Of a stretch of DNA of 6,041 nucleotides, positions 1 through 6,041 are shown piece by piece. Source of the DNA: an uncultured Acidobacteriota bacterium. GTDB lineage: Bacteria > Acidobacteriota > JAAYUB01. A program made the position numbers and the translations under genes. The DNA is taken from the NCBI GenBank assembly GCA_937925645.1, contig CALAMB010000465.1:1-6041 (forward strand), written 5' to 3'. The notes beneath the pieces are model-generated. The model was not told where the DNA came from. It ran no database searches and worked only from the letters and a program-made list of their open reading frames with translations. Numbering within the stretch: the first letter of the stretch is position 1; every line of letters begins with the position of its first letter.

Positions 1-697
1 GGTAATCGTGCTGGCTGACCACGCCGGGGTAGCCGGCGGGGAACACCGCCGCCTGGAGGGACACCGCCGCGGAGTCGCCCAGCGGCACCGTGGGCAGGTT
101 GCCGGACTCGATTTTGAGTACGGCGATGTCCTTGCCCGACTCCGCCTCCTCGTAGCTGAAGATCCCCTCGGTCTTGCCCGCCACCGGCGTGATGGGCGGA
201 CTGTACTGCTTGATCTCGGCGGGCAGGTACTGCCAGTTCGACAGGAAGACAAACAACTGCTTGGACACCTGAAACACCGCCGCGGAGGAGAGCTGCTGGA
301 ACACCGACACTTTCTCCTCCTGGGTCAACGGAGCGCGTTTCTGCTGCTCCAACGCCGGAAAGACGTGCTGTTCGAGGATCTGCACCAGCGCCTGGGACTT
401 GAGCGCGTTGTTTTCCTTGCTGTGATATTCCTTGACCACGTGGCCGTTGGTGACGATGTAACCGTCCGGGTTGACGATGAACCCGGAGCCGGATCCGCTC
501 ATGTCGAGAGGATCAAACTCCCGCAGGCCCTCGTTCGTCCGGATCCCCACCTTGACCTGGATCCGCGAGTACACCATGACCACGCCCGGCTTGACGGTCA
601 AGATATTCTTCTCACGCGCCCGCTCGTCGGCGGCGTCGACCGGCACGCATAGCGCCAGCACCAACAGAAGGGCGATAACGCACCCGCGCTGCGACAT
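1..697 (-). CDS. Exported trypsin-like (HtrA/S1C-type) serine protease, N-terminal part
   Basis: This is the first 232 codons of an exported serine endopeptidase, probably of envelope quality control; the gene runs off the left edge. Seen: a signal peptide (residues 1 to about 22, positively charged start, LLLVLAL core, likely cleavage near VDA-A), then GSGSGFIV and GYIVTNGHVV, which place the catalytic His at residue 86, and GKDIAVLKIE, which places the catalytic Asp at 190. The block PLGDSAAVSLQ followed by AGYPG matches the strand order of the HtrA/DegP fold. The Ser motif (GNSGGP type) and any PDZ domain would lie outside the window, so activity cannot be confirmed. The His-Asp distance is 104 residues, against about 30 in DegP, because of an inserted Gln/Glu-rich, probably helical segment at about residues 92-170. 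The start is the ATG at 697-695, with AAGGAGG upstream (702-708, spacing 4). C17 is not in a valid lipobox. The gene is transcribed divergently from the phosphoesterase. Confidence 0.85.
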   Translation of the reverse strand, partial: MSQRGCVIALLLVLALCVPVDAADERAREKNILTVKPGVVMVYSRIQVKVGIRTNEGLREFDPLDMSGSGSGFIVNPDGYIVTNGHVVKEYHSKENNALKSQALVQILEQHVFPALEQQKRAPLTQEEKVSVFQQLSSAAVFQVSKQLFVFLSNWQYLPAEIKQYSPPITPVAGKTEGIFSYEEAESGKDIAVLKIESGNLPTVPLGDSAAVSLQAAVFPAGYPGVVSQHDY

Positions 698-747
698 ATG
701 GCCTCCTTGAACAGTCCTGAATACAAGTCTACCGGCAATTTGACCTC

Positions 748-775
748 ATTGTAGCACAGGCCCGAACGCCCGCAA
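748..775 (-). promoter_or_regulatory. Predicted sigma-70-type promoter of the serine protease gene
   Basis: On the minus strand there is a -10 box TACAAT (753-748, five of six consensus bases) preceded by an extended -10 TG (756-755), with a weak -35 candidate TTGCGG (775-770) 16 nt upstream. Transcription would begin near 741, giving a leader of about 43 nt before the protease ATG at 697. The call rests on motif matching only. Confidence 0.45.
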
Positions 776-785
776 TCGATTTTGC

Positions 786-814
786 TTGGGCGCGGGTCCC
801 GCGCATGGTATAGA
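786..814 (+). promoter_or_regulatory. Possible promoter of the metallophosphoesterase gene
   Basis: A -10-like TATAGA (809-814, four of six consensus bases) lies 17 nt downstream of a poor -35-like TTGGGC (786-791). Transcription would then start near 821, between the two candidate ATG codons of the phosphoesterase, which agrees with the ATG at 847 rather than 814. The spacer holds the palindrome at 790-804, so a regulator could act here. The -35 match is weak. Confidence 0.28.
790..804. promoter_or_regulatory. 15-bp perfect palindrome, possible operator
   Basis: GCGCGGG and its reverse complement CCCGCGC flank a single central T, giving a perfect 7-bp inverted repeat in the divergent protease/phosphoesterase intergenic region. 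It falls between the predicted -35 and -10 of the phosphoesterase promoter, a classic position for a repressor or MerR-like activator site. A one-base loop is too tight for a normal RNA hairpin, which favours a dimeric protein site over a terminator. No specific regulator can be named, and GC-rich DNA produces such palindromes by chance. Confidence 0.3.
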
Positions 815-846
815 TGCCGCAGGCCTCCTCCGGGAAGGGTTTGGCC

Positions 847-1650
847 ATGACGCGCTGCCGACTCACCCTCACCAACGACCTGCACCTGGACCTGATCCGC
901 CTGTGGCGCCACCCCTTGGCTCACTTCCTCGACCGCCTGGCCCGGGAGGGCGTCCAGCGGCTGGTCCTGGCCGGCGACCTGATTTCGTTCGCCGAACAAA
1001 ACCTGGACGCCGCCTTCCGGTCGCTCGCCGGCTGTGCCGGGCAGATCCTATACACACCCGGCAACCACGACTTGTGGACACGCCACGGCGATTCTCTGCA
1101 GCTGTACGAGGAATACATCCCGGCTGTCTGCGCCCGCCACGGCGTGCACTACCTGGACGCCGCCCCGTACATCGATGGTGCCGTGGCCGTCGTCGGCAAC
1201 GTGGGCTGGTACGATTACTCTTACCGGGATGAATCACTGGGCTGCCCCGACGACTGGTATCGACAGCGTTGGATTCCCGGCCGGTTCCAGTGGCTGGACC
1301 GGCATTACATCCGTTGGCCGCTGACGGATCCGGAGTTCACTGACCGCTGTTGCCGGCGCCTGGATGCCCAACTGGCCGGTCTGCCGGACTCGGTGAATGC
1401 GGTGGTCGTCGTCACCCACCACATCCCTTTTCCCGAATTGCTGGTCCGCAAACCCGATCCCGTCTGGCGGTTCGGCAACGCCTTCATGGGCAGCCCCCGC
1501 CTCGGTGCGGCCATCCGCCGGCATCCGCGGGTGACCCATGTCTTCTGCGGCCATTCGCATGCCGGGGTCCGTGTCAACATTGAGGGGATCGCCGCCGTCT
1601 GCCTGGGCGGCAATTACAACGAGAAGGTGCTGGAAACAATTGAACTGTGA
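847..1650 (+). CDS. Calcineurin-like metallophosphoesterase
   Basis: A complete 267-residue cytosolic enzyme of the dimetal calcineurin-like phosphoesterase superfamily, expected to hydrolyse a phosphomonoester or phosphodiester; the substrate cannot be told from sequence. All metal and catalytic motifs are visible: DLH (D11, H13) near the N-terminus, GD at 43-44, GNHD at 72-75, THH at 190-192 and GHSH at 235-238. The segment VGNVGWYDYS (116-125) precedes a roughly 65-residue linker between the GNHD and HH motifs. There is no signal peptide or membrane segment. The start is the ATG at 847, because GGGAAGGG (832-839) sits 7 nt upstream and the protein then begins directly with the first beta strand; an in-frame ATG at 814 would add 11 residues that resemble nothing in the family and would lie upstream of the predicted transcription start. 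It is a single gene, divergent from the protease and convergent with the sensor 12 bp downstream. Confidence 0.88.
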   Translation: MTRCRLTLTNDLHLDLIRLWRHPLAHFLDRLAREGVQRLVLAGDLISFAEQNLDAAFRSLAGCAGQILYTPGNHDLWTRHGDSLQLYEEYIPAVCARHGVHYLDAAPYIDGAVAVVGNVGWYDYSYRDESLGCPDDWYRQRWIPGRFQWLDRHYIRWPLTDPEFTDRCCRRLDAQLAGLPDSVNAVVVVTHHIPFPELLVRKPDPVWRFGNAFMGSPRLGAAIRRHPRVTHVFCGHSHAGVRVNIEGIAAVCLGGNYNEKVLETIEL

Positions 1651-1662
1651 GTGACCGCCGGC

Positions 1663-4341
1663 TCAGCGATCCGGTGCGGACGGCTTCAGGCCGGCCGGAT
1701 CGTTCACCGGCTGGCCATCACCCGCCGGAGCGGCTTCGGCGCCAGCCGCACCGGCTGCGGCGGGCGACGCGGCTTGTATTTCCAGGCGCCGGATCTGGTC
1801 AGCCATCCGTTCCCGCTCCTCGCGCCACGCCGACTCCCGCGCGAACCGGCGGCGTCGAGCGCTGACGACCGCCACACCGGCGGAAACGGCCAGCACCAGG
1901 CCCGCGATCCACAGGAACAGCGCGGTCCGCCAGAACGGCGCCCGGACTTCCACGCTGACCGTCAGCGGCCTGGGACTCCAGATTCCGGCATGGTTGCGGG
2001 CCAGGATCTTCAGAGTGTATATCCCGGGCGGCGGGAACGTCATTCGGAGACCATGTTCGCGGGTGGGCGCGGACCAGTCCGGATAAAGACCATCCACCAG
2101 GTAGCGGTATCGGACTCCCTGTTCATCCCGGTAGCTGAGTCCCACCCATTCAAACTCCAGCGTGCGCACCGAATCCGGCAGCACGCACCGTCCGTTCGCG
2201 ATCCGGACCGGCTGGCCGTCCGCTTTCAGCGCGGTGAGATGCACAATGGGCGGTGACACGTTGGGAATGTCGCCTTCGGGATTGTGCCGGCAGGCGCCGC
2301 GGTTGGTGCCGAACCACAACTGCCCATCGGCATCCAGCGTCCACGCCCCCCGCAGGACGATCTGCCCGAAGAACCCGGCGAATCCGTTGAACGATTCGAC
2401 GGCCTGGCCGTTGAAACGGCCCAGTCCGCGGTTCGTGAGCAACCAGATGCCGCCTTGGCGGTCCTGTAGAATCTCGTACACGGCCTCGCCCGCCAGGCCG
2501 TCCTGCGGCTCGTAACGTCGGAGCGCTTCCCCGCTGAAACAGTTGAGCCCCAGATCGGTGCCGATCCAGATGTTCTTCTCCGTGTCCTCGTACCAGCTCA
2601 ACACCGCTTTGCCCACCAGGCCGTTGGCTTCGGTGTAGTTGACGATCCGGCCCCGCCAGAAGACGCTGAGCCCCTCGTCGGTGGCGATCCAGATCCGGCC
2701 CATCGAATCCTCGCGAAAGAATCGGATCGCGTCGCTGACCAGGCCCGTCGACCGGGTGATGTTCCGGAAGTAGTCGTACCGGTACACCATCAGCCCGGCC
2801 CGGCAGCCGAACCACAACTGGCTCTGGGAATCCTGGAAAATCTGCCGCACCTGGTTATGGAGAAGTCCGTCGGCCTCGGTGTACACCCGAACGGCACCGT
2901 CCCGGCCGATGGCCGCCAGCCCCTTCCGGGTGCCGCACCAGACGGTGCCGCGCCGGTCCTGCAGGAGCGCCTGAATGTCCGTGTCCGGCAAACCTTCGTT
3001 CGCGCCGTACACGCGGCGGACCGCGAGATCCTCGATCACGGCCAGTCCGCCCGCCATCGCCACCCAGATCCGGCCGTCCCGGTCCTCCATCATGCTGGCC
3101 ATGGGCCCCGCCGGCAGCCGGCCGCTTCGGTTCAGCCGGGTGACCCGCCGGCCATCAACGCAGAGCACGTCCTGATCCGCGCCCAGCCACGCCCGCCCGC
3201 GCGAGTCCACCAGGGCGAGGTGCAACCGGTTGGTGGGCAGGCCCGGCCCCGGGTCCAACCGGACGAACGCGCGGCCGTCCCAATGGCTGAGGCCGCCGTC
3301 AAGAGATGTCAGCCAGAGCCCGCCCCGGCCATCCGGCCGGATCTCGTTGATGGACCCGTCGCACAAGCCGTCCCGGCGGTCGTAGAGCACGAACTGCTCG
3401 CCCATGAACCGGGACAATCCGCCCTCGCGAGTGGCGATCCAGAGGTTGTGCTCCCGGTCCAGGCACAGACTGGTCACGAACGGACACGCGAGGCCCTCGC
3501 GGGTGCCGAACGGGGTGAACGTCCGGCCGTCGTACCGGATGACGCCCCCGCCCCAGGTGCCGATCCATAGACAGTCCCGGCGGTCGTCCCGGACAATCTT
3601 GTTCACCTCCGGACACGGCAGGCCGTCGGCGCCGGTGTAGACGCGGGTCTTGTCTCCGTCGATCCGGAGCAGCCCCGCGGAGGTGCCCGCCCAGACAATC
3701 CCGTGGGCATCCTCCATGAAACCGTACACCGTCCGCCGCGACGTGGCGATATCCTGGACCAGGTTGCGAAACGTGTCGCCTTCCCGGACGCTGATCCCGC
3801 GCAGGGTACCCACCCACAGCCGCCCCTGCCGATCGAAGAACAGGCTACGGACCGCATTGTCCACCAAGCCGTCAGCCACCGTCCAGAGCGTGAATTTTCC
3901 GTCCTTCAGACGGGCGACGCCCTCGTCCGTCCCCACCCACGGACAGCCCTCCCCGTCGATGATGATGGCGCGAATCGTCCGGCTCCTCAGCCCGCCGGGA
4001 TCGACCGCATGAAAACGGCCGTCCCGGCGGACGGTCAAGCCCAAGCCGGTCCCGATCCAGAGGCTTCCCCGGCCGTCCTCCGCCAGGCTGATGACCGTGC
4101 CGAAGGAGAGACCGTCGGCGGTGGTGAACGTGGTGAACTCGCGGCCGTCGTACCGCACCAGGCCGCCGGAGGTTCCCAGCCAGATGAATCCCCGGTTGTC
4201 CTGGATCACCGACCAGACGCGGGGGCTGGGCAGACCTTCGAGGGACGAGTATTGCCGGAACGGCCACATTTCGGCCATGACCGGCAGACAGGCGACACTC
4301 AGCAGGAGCAGGCAAAGAACGCGCCGCAAGACAACCCCCAT
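1663..4341 (-). CDS. Two-component-regulator-type beta-propeller membrane sensor lacking an output domain
   Basis: An 892-residue inner-membrane protein with a large periplasmic sensory part. In order: signal peptide (1-23, ending VMA); 16 Reg_prop motifs of the form G.(I/L)WIGT..GL at 40-43-residue spacing (about residues 41-690); a Y_Y_Y domain (about 722-800, with LEFEWVGLSY, YRYLVDGL, PPGIYTLKILARN); one transmembrane helix (about 805-828); a basic/coiled-coil juxtamembrane helix to about residue 856; and an Ala/Pro/Gly-rich tail. In the known family (hybrid two-component sensors of Bacteroides, LytS-like sensors elsewhere) the propeller and Y_Y_Y part binds a ligand, often a glycan fragment, and signals to a kinase. 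Here no kinase, receiver, GGDEF or HTH domain follows, so signalling would need a partner. The ATG at 4341 is the earliest in-frame start (TAA at 4365-4363 upstream), but it has no Shine-Dalgarno sequence; a TTG at 4329-4327 behind GGGGG is an alternative. The architecture is sure; the ligand and role are unknown. Confidence 0.9.
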   Translation of the reverse strand: MGVVLRRVLCLLLLSVACLPVMAEMWPFRQYSSLEGLPSPRVWSVIQDNRGFIWLGTSGGLVRYDGREFTTFTTADGLSFGTVISLAEDGRGSLWIGTGLGLTVRRDGRFHAVDPGGLRSRTIRAIIIDGEGCPWVGTDEGVARLKDGKFTLWTVADGLVDNAVRSLFFDRQGRLWVGTLRGISVREGDTFRNLVQDIATSRRTVYGFMEDAHGIVWAGTSAGLLRIDGDKTRVYTGADGLPCPEVNKIVRDDRRDCLWIGTWGGGVIRYDGRTFTPFGTREGLACPFVTSLCLDREHNLWIATREGGLSRFMGEQFVLYDRRDGLCDGSINEIRPDGRGGLWLTSLDGGLSHWDGRAFVRLDPGPGLPTNRLHLALVDSRGRAWLGADQDVLCVDGRRVTRLNRSGRLPAGPMASMMEDRDGRIWVAMAGGLAVIEDLAVRRVYGANEGLPDTDIQALLQDRRGTVWCGTRKGLAAIGRDGAVRVYTEADGLLHNQVRQIFQDSQSQLWFGCRAGLMVYRYDYFRNITRSTGLVSDAIRFFREDSMGRIWIATDEGLSVFWRGRIVNYTEANGLVGKAVLSWYEDTEKNIWIGTDLGLNCFSGEALRRYEPQDGLAGEAVYEILQDRQGGIWLLTNRGLGRFNGQAVESFNGFAGFFGQIVLRGAWTLDADGQLWFGTNRGACRHNPEGDIPNVSPPIVHLTALKADGQPVRIANGRCVLPDSVRTLEFEWVGLSYRDEQGVRYRYLVDGLYPDWSAPTREHGLRMTFPPPGIYTLKILARNHAGIWSPRPLTVSVEVRAPFWRTALFLWIAGLVLAVSAGVAVVSARRRRFARESAWREERERMADQIRRLEIQAASPAAAGAAGAEAAPAGDGQPVNDPAGLKPSAPDR
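1667..1702. other. Inverted repeat at the convergent gene junction
   Basis: CGATCCGG (1667-1674) and CCGGATCG (1695-1702) form a perfect 8-bp stem, and the intervening 20 nt can form an inner CGGC/GCCG stem (1681-1684 with 1690-1693). It begins 17 nt past the phosphoesterase stop and lies in the last codons of the sensor gene. It could slow or end plus-strand transcription, but no T-rich tract follows, so it is not a standard intrinsic terminator. Confidence 0.25.
2272..4221 (-). repeat. 16 tandem degenerate Reg_prop beta-propeller repeats (coding)
   Basis: The sensor gene contains a degenerate tandem repeat of about 125 bp, each unit encoding one propeller blade motif. The signature Trp residues are at 54, 95, 135, 176, 217, 259, 301, 343, 385, 426, 468, 510, 551, 592, 633 and 676, so spacing is 40 to 43 residues throughout. 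Most units read DGLP..V..I..D..G.IWIGT..GL.R.DG. Units at 343 (WLTS), 385 (WLGA), 426 (WVAM) and 633 (WLLT) depart most from the consensus. The repeats are protein-level; DNA identity between units is low, so they are old duplications, not a recent expansion. Confidence 0.88.
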
Positions 4342-4516
4342 GGCAGTGTGTGTAGTTCCATCTTAGTCCAACCCGGGTCAAAACTCAGCACAAATTCATT
4401 CCGGCGGCGGCACGGGACACCGCCGTCCGGCGCGTGGCGCGGGCCGGCAGATTGCAGCTTGCATTGGCGGTGTTCCTGGGGTATTTAGTAAGCCACATTC
4501 CGTCGCGGGGAATTGC
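4342..4516. promoter_or_regulatory. Divergent regulatory region between the sensor gene and speA
   Basis: A 175-bp non-coding stretch must hold the 5' signals of both divergent genes. Toward speA, a weak promoter candidate is TTGCAT (4459-4464), a 17-nt spacer and TATTTA (4482-4487), about 30 nt before the ATG; a short purine run GGGGAA (4507-4512) could serve as the ribosome binding site. Toward the sensor, TAAGAT (4365-4360) is a -10-like box without a -35 at the right distance. A GC-rich hairpin lies between. Presence of promoters here is near certain from gene layout; the individual boxes are weak matches. Confidence 0.4.
4401..4430. promoter_or_regulatory. GC-rich inverted repeat upstream of speA
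   Basis: The arm CCGGCGGCGG (4401-4410) pairs with CCGCCG plus CCGG (4420-4425 and 4427-4430), a 10-bp stem with one bulged T (4426) and a 9-nt loop. A partly overlapping alternative stem, CCGGC (4427-4431) with GCCGG (4443-4447), would compete with it. It lies upstream of the candidate speA -35 and of the sensor -10-like box, so it is more likely a protein-binding or DNA-structural site than a leader RNA element. No T-run follows on either strand, which argues against a terminator. Confidence 0.3.
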
Positions 4517-6041
4517 ATGAGACAAAAGATCAAACTCAAAGAACAGACCGCGCTCAAGCAGTGGTCCGTCGAAGAAGCCCGGGAGCTGTACAACATCCTG
4601 AACTGGGGCAAAGGGTTCTTCGACATCAACACCCGTGGGGACGTCGTCGTCCGACCGGAGAAAACCTCGGACAAGTATCTCGACATCAAGGAGCTCGTCG
4701 ACGAGCTGCGCCTCCGGGAAATCAGTCCGCCGGTGCTGATCCGGTTCACCGATATCTTGAAGAAACGGATCGAGGAGATTCAATCCTCCTTCCAGGCCGC
4801 CATCAAAGAGTACGGCTACGAGGGGGAATACATCGGCGTCTACCCCATCAAGGTCAACCAGAGCAAACAGGTGGTCGAGGACATCATCGAATTCGGCCGG
4901 CCGTACCGCTTCGGCCTCGAGGCCGGCAGCAAGCCCGAGCTGCTCATCGTCGTCGCCAGCCTGGACACCAAGGGCGCGCCCATCATCTGCAACGGCTACA
5001 AAGACACCGAGTTCATCGAAATCGCCCTCTGGGCCCTGAAGCTGGGGCGCAAGGTGTTCATCGTCGTCGAAAAACCGTCGGAGCTGGACACCATCATCAA
5101 GGTGTCCGCCCGTCTCAAGGTGAAGCCGCTCATCGGCATCCGCGCCAAGCTGTCCGCCCGCGGCCGGGGCAAGTGGGAGGGATCCGGCGGCGACCGCTCC
5201 AAATTCGGCCTGCTGCCGGAGGAGATGCTGGAAGCCGTCCAGAAGCTGAAAAAGCACGGCATGCTGGATTCGCTCCAATTGCTCCACTTCCACCTTGGCT
5301 CCCAGATCACTTCGATCCAGAGCATCAAGGAGGCGCTGCGGGAAAGCACGCGCCTGTTCGTGGAACTGTCCCGCCTGGGGGTCAACATCCGCTACTTCGA
5401 CGTGGGGGGCGGGCTGGCCGTGGATTACGACGGCAGCATGACCAATTTCTCATCAAGTGCCAACTACACCCTGCAGGAATACGCGGCCGACATCGTGTCC
5501 GCCCTGGCCGAGATCTGCCAGGAGAACGGCATCCCCCATCCCACCATCATCTCGGAGAGCGGCCGGGCCCTGGTCGCCTACCATTCCATCCTGGTGTTCA
5601 ACATCCTTGGCATCAGCGAATTCAGCACCGACATGGAGGTTCCGGTCCTGCCCAAGGATGCGCCCGAGTCGCTCGTCAACCTCAAGCAGCTCATGGACAA
5701 GGTGTCGGTCAAAAACTTCCAGGAATCGTACCACGACGCCCTCCAGATCCGCGACGAGACGCTCACCCTGTTCAACGTCGGCATCCTGTCCCTGGAGCAC
5801 CGCGCCGTCGTGGAGAAGCTCTTCTGGCTCATCTGCCACAAGATCGCCAAGATCATCGACGGCCTGGACTACGTCCCCGACGAGCTGGAGAATCTCCAGA
5901 CGTTCATCTCCGACACCTACTACGGCAACTTGTCGGTCTTTCAGAGTCTGCCCGACCACTGGGCCGTGAAGCAGCTCTTCCCCATCATGCCCATCCACCG
6001 CCACACCGAGCGCCCCGTCCGCAAGGCCACGCTGGCGGACA
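4517..6041 (+). CDS. speA: Biosynthetic arginine decarboxylase, N-terminal 508 residues
   Basis: A PLP-dependent fold-III enzyme that converts arginine to agmatine and CO2, the first step of putrescine and spermidine synthesis by the agmatine route. The window holds the first 508 codons; SpeA proteins are usually about 630-660 residues. Visible motifs: YPIKVNQ with the Schiff-base Lys at residue 112, FGLEAGSKPEL (132-142), LLHFHLGSQ with the PLP-stacking His at 259, the phosphate-binding DVGGGL (295-300) and ISESGRA (345-351). The region FISDTYYGNLSVFQSLPDHW and MPIHR (491-495) is typical of SpeA, not of diaminopimelate decarboxylase. The gene is cut at ATLAD, just before the expected CDSDG motif carrying the catalytic Cys, so activity is inferred. 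The start is the ATG at 4517, giving the usual SpeA opening (WSVEEARELYNILNWGKGFFDIN). The gene is divergent from the sensor; any partner gene such as agmatinase or speE would lie downstream. Confidence 0.95.
   Translation, partial: MRQKIKLKEQTALKQWSVEEARELYNILNWGKGFFDINTRGDVVVRPEKTSDKYLDIKELVDELRLREISPPVLIRFTDILKKRIEEIQSSFQAAIKEYGYEGEYIGVYPIKVNQSKQVVEDIIEFGRPYRFGLEAGSKPELLIVVASLDTKGAPIICNGYKDTEFIEIALWALKLGRKVFIVVEKPSELDTIIKVSARLKVKPLIGIRAKLSARGRGKWEGSGGDRSKFGLLPEEMLEAVQKLKKHGMLDSLQLLHFHLGSQITSIQSIKEALRESTRLFVELSRLGVNIRYFDVGGGLAVDYDGSMTNFSSSANYTLQEYAADIVSALAEICQENGIPHPTIISESGRALVAYHSILVFNILGISEFSTDMEVPVLPKDAPESLVNLKQLMDKVSVKNFQESYHDALQIRDETLTLFNVGILSLEHRAVVEKLFWLICHKIAKIIDGLDYVPDELENLQTFISDTYYGNLSVFQSLPDHWAVKQLFPIMPIHRHTERPVRKATLAD

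Noticed and set aside
8..652. A 214-codon open frame on the plus strand
   Set aside because: It mirrors the protease on the minus strand, which shows a signal peptide, an SD sequence and catalytic motifs. The plus-strand translation is Arg/His/Leu-rich with no family features.
2857..3570. A 237-codon plus-strand open frame, and similar long frames at 3703-4488 and, on the minus strand, 2150-2815
   Set aside because: All lie inside the propeller sensor gene. GC-rich third positions leave few stops in the other frames; the translations are Pro/Arg/Ala-rich and lack domains.
4282..4341. A lipoprotein signal (SVAC) in the sensor signal peptide
   Set aside because: The -3 residue is Ser, not Leu/Val/Ile, and a signal peptidase I site (VMA) follows five residues later; the protein also has its own C-terminal membrane anchor.
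4299..4361. A possible 20-residue upstream reading frame on the minus strand overlapping the sensor start
   Set aside because: It has an ATG and a stop but no clear ribosome binding site, overlaps the -10-like box and shows no leader-peptide codon pattern.
4385..5293. A 302-codon minus-strand open frame opposite speA
   Set aside because: The plus-strand frame is unmistakable SpeA; the minus-strand frame is an Asp/Leu/Gly-rich shadow produced by its codon use. The same holds for 5453-6004.
5411..5432. GGGLAVDYDG in SpeA, with Ala where E. coli has Gly (residue 301)
   Set aside because: A conservative change just after the phosphate-binding GGG; from memory this form is common in non-enterobacterial SpeA, so it is not notable.
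1..6041. tRNA, rRNA, CRISPR array, insertion sequence or riboswitch
   Set aside because: No regularly spaced identical repeats, transposase-like protein, terminal inverted repeats or recognisable RNA fold was seen; intergenic space totals only about 340 bp.

Overview
The window comes from a GC-rich Gram-negative-type bacterium. Coding regions strongly prefer G or C at third codon positions, two proteins carry cleavable Sec signal peptides, and one is a two-domain propeller sensor that would sit in a periplasm. Lineage cannot be fixed from the sequence. Large Reg_prop/Y_Y_Y sensors next to a biosynthetic speA would suit Acidobacteriota-like or deltaproteobacterial-like groups, but this is only a guess.

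Layout from left to right: (1) the N-terminal part of an exported trypsin-like (HtrA/S1C-type) serine protease on the minus strand, cut by the left edge. (2) A 149-bp divergent promoter region. (3) A complete calcineurin-like metallophosphoesterase on the plus strand, with a good ribosome binding site at an internal ATG. (4) A 12-bp convergent junction. (5) A large minus-strand gene for an 892-residue membrane sensor: signal peptide, 16 beta-propeller (Reg_prop) motifs, a Y_Y_Y domain, one transmembrane helix and a short juxtamembrane helix. It has no kinase, GGDEF or DNA-binding output domain. (6) A 175-bp divergent region containing a GC-rich hairpin. (7) The first 508 codons of biosynthetic arginine decarboxylase (speA) on the plus strand, cut by the right edge. 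Two of the genes, the protease (minus strand) and speA (plus strand), have no stop codon inside the window.

The four genes do not form one operon: their order is minus, plus, minus, plus, so each is probably transcribed on its own. The divergent pairs protease/phosphoesterase and sensor/speA could share regulatory DNA. No mobile element, CRISPR array, tRNA, rRNA or evident multi-gene novel system is present. The most unusual item is the propeller sensor, which stops just where a LytS-type histidine kinase domain would be expected to begin. The protease also has a long insertion between its catalytic His and Asp.
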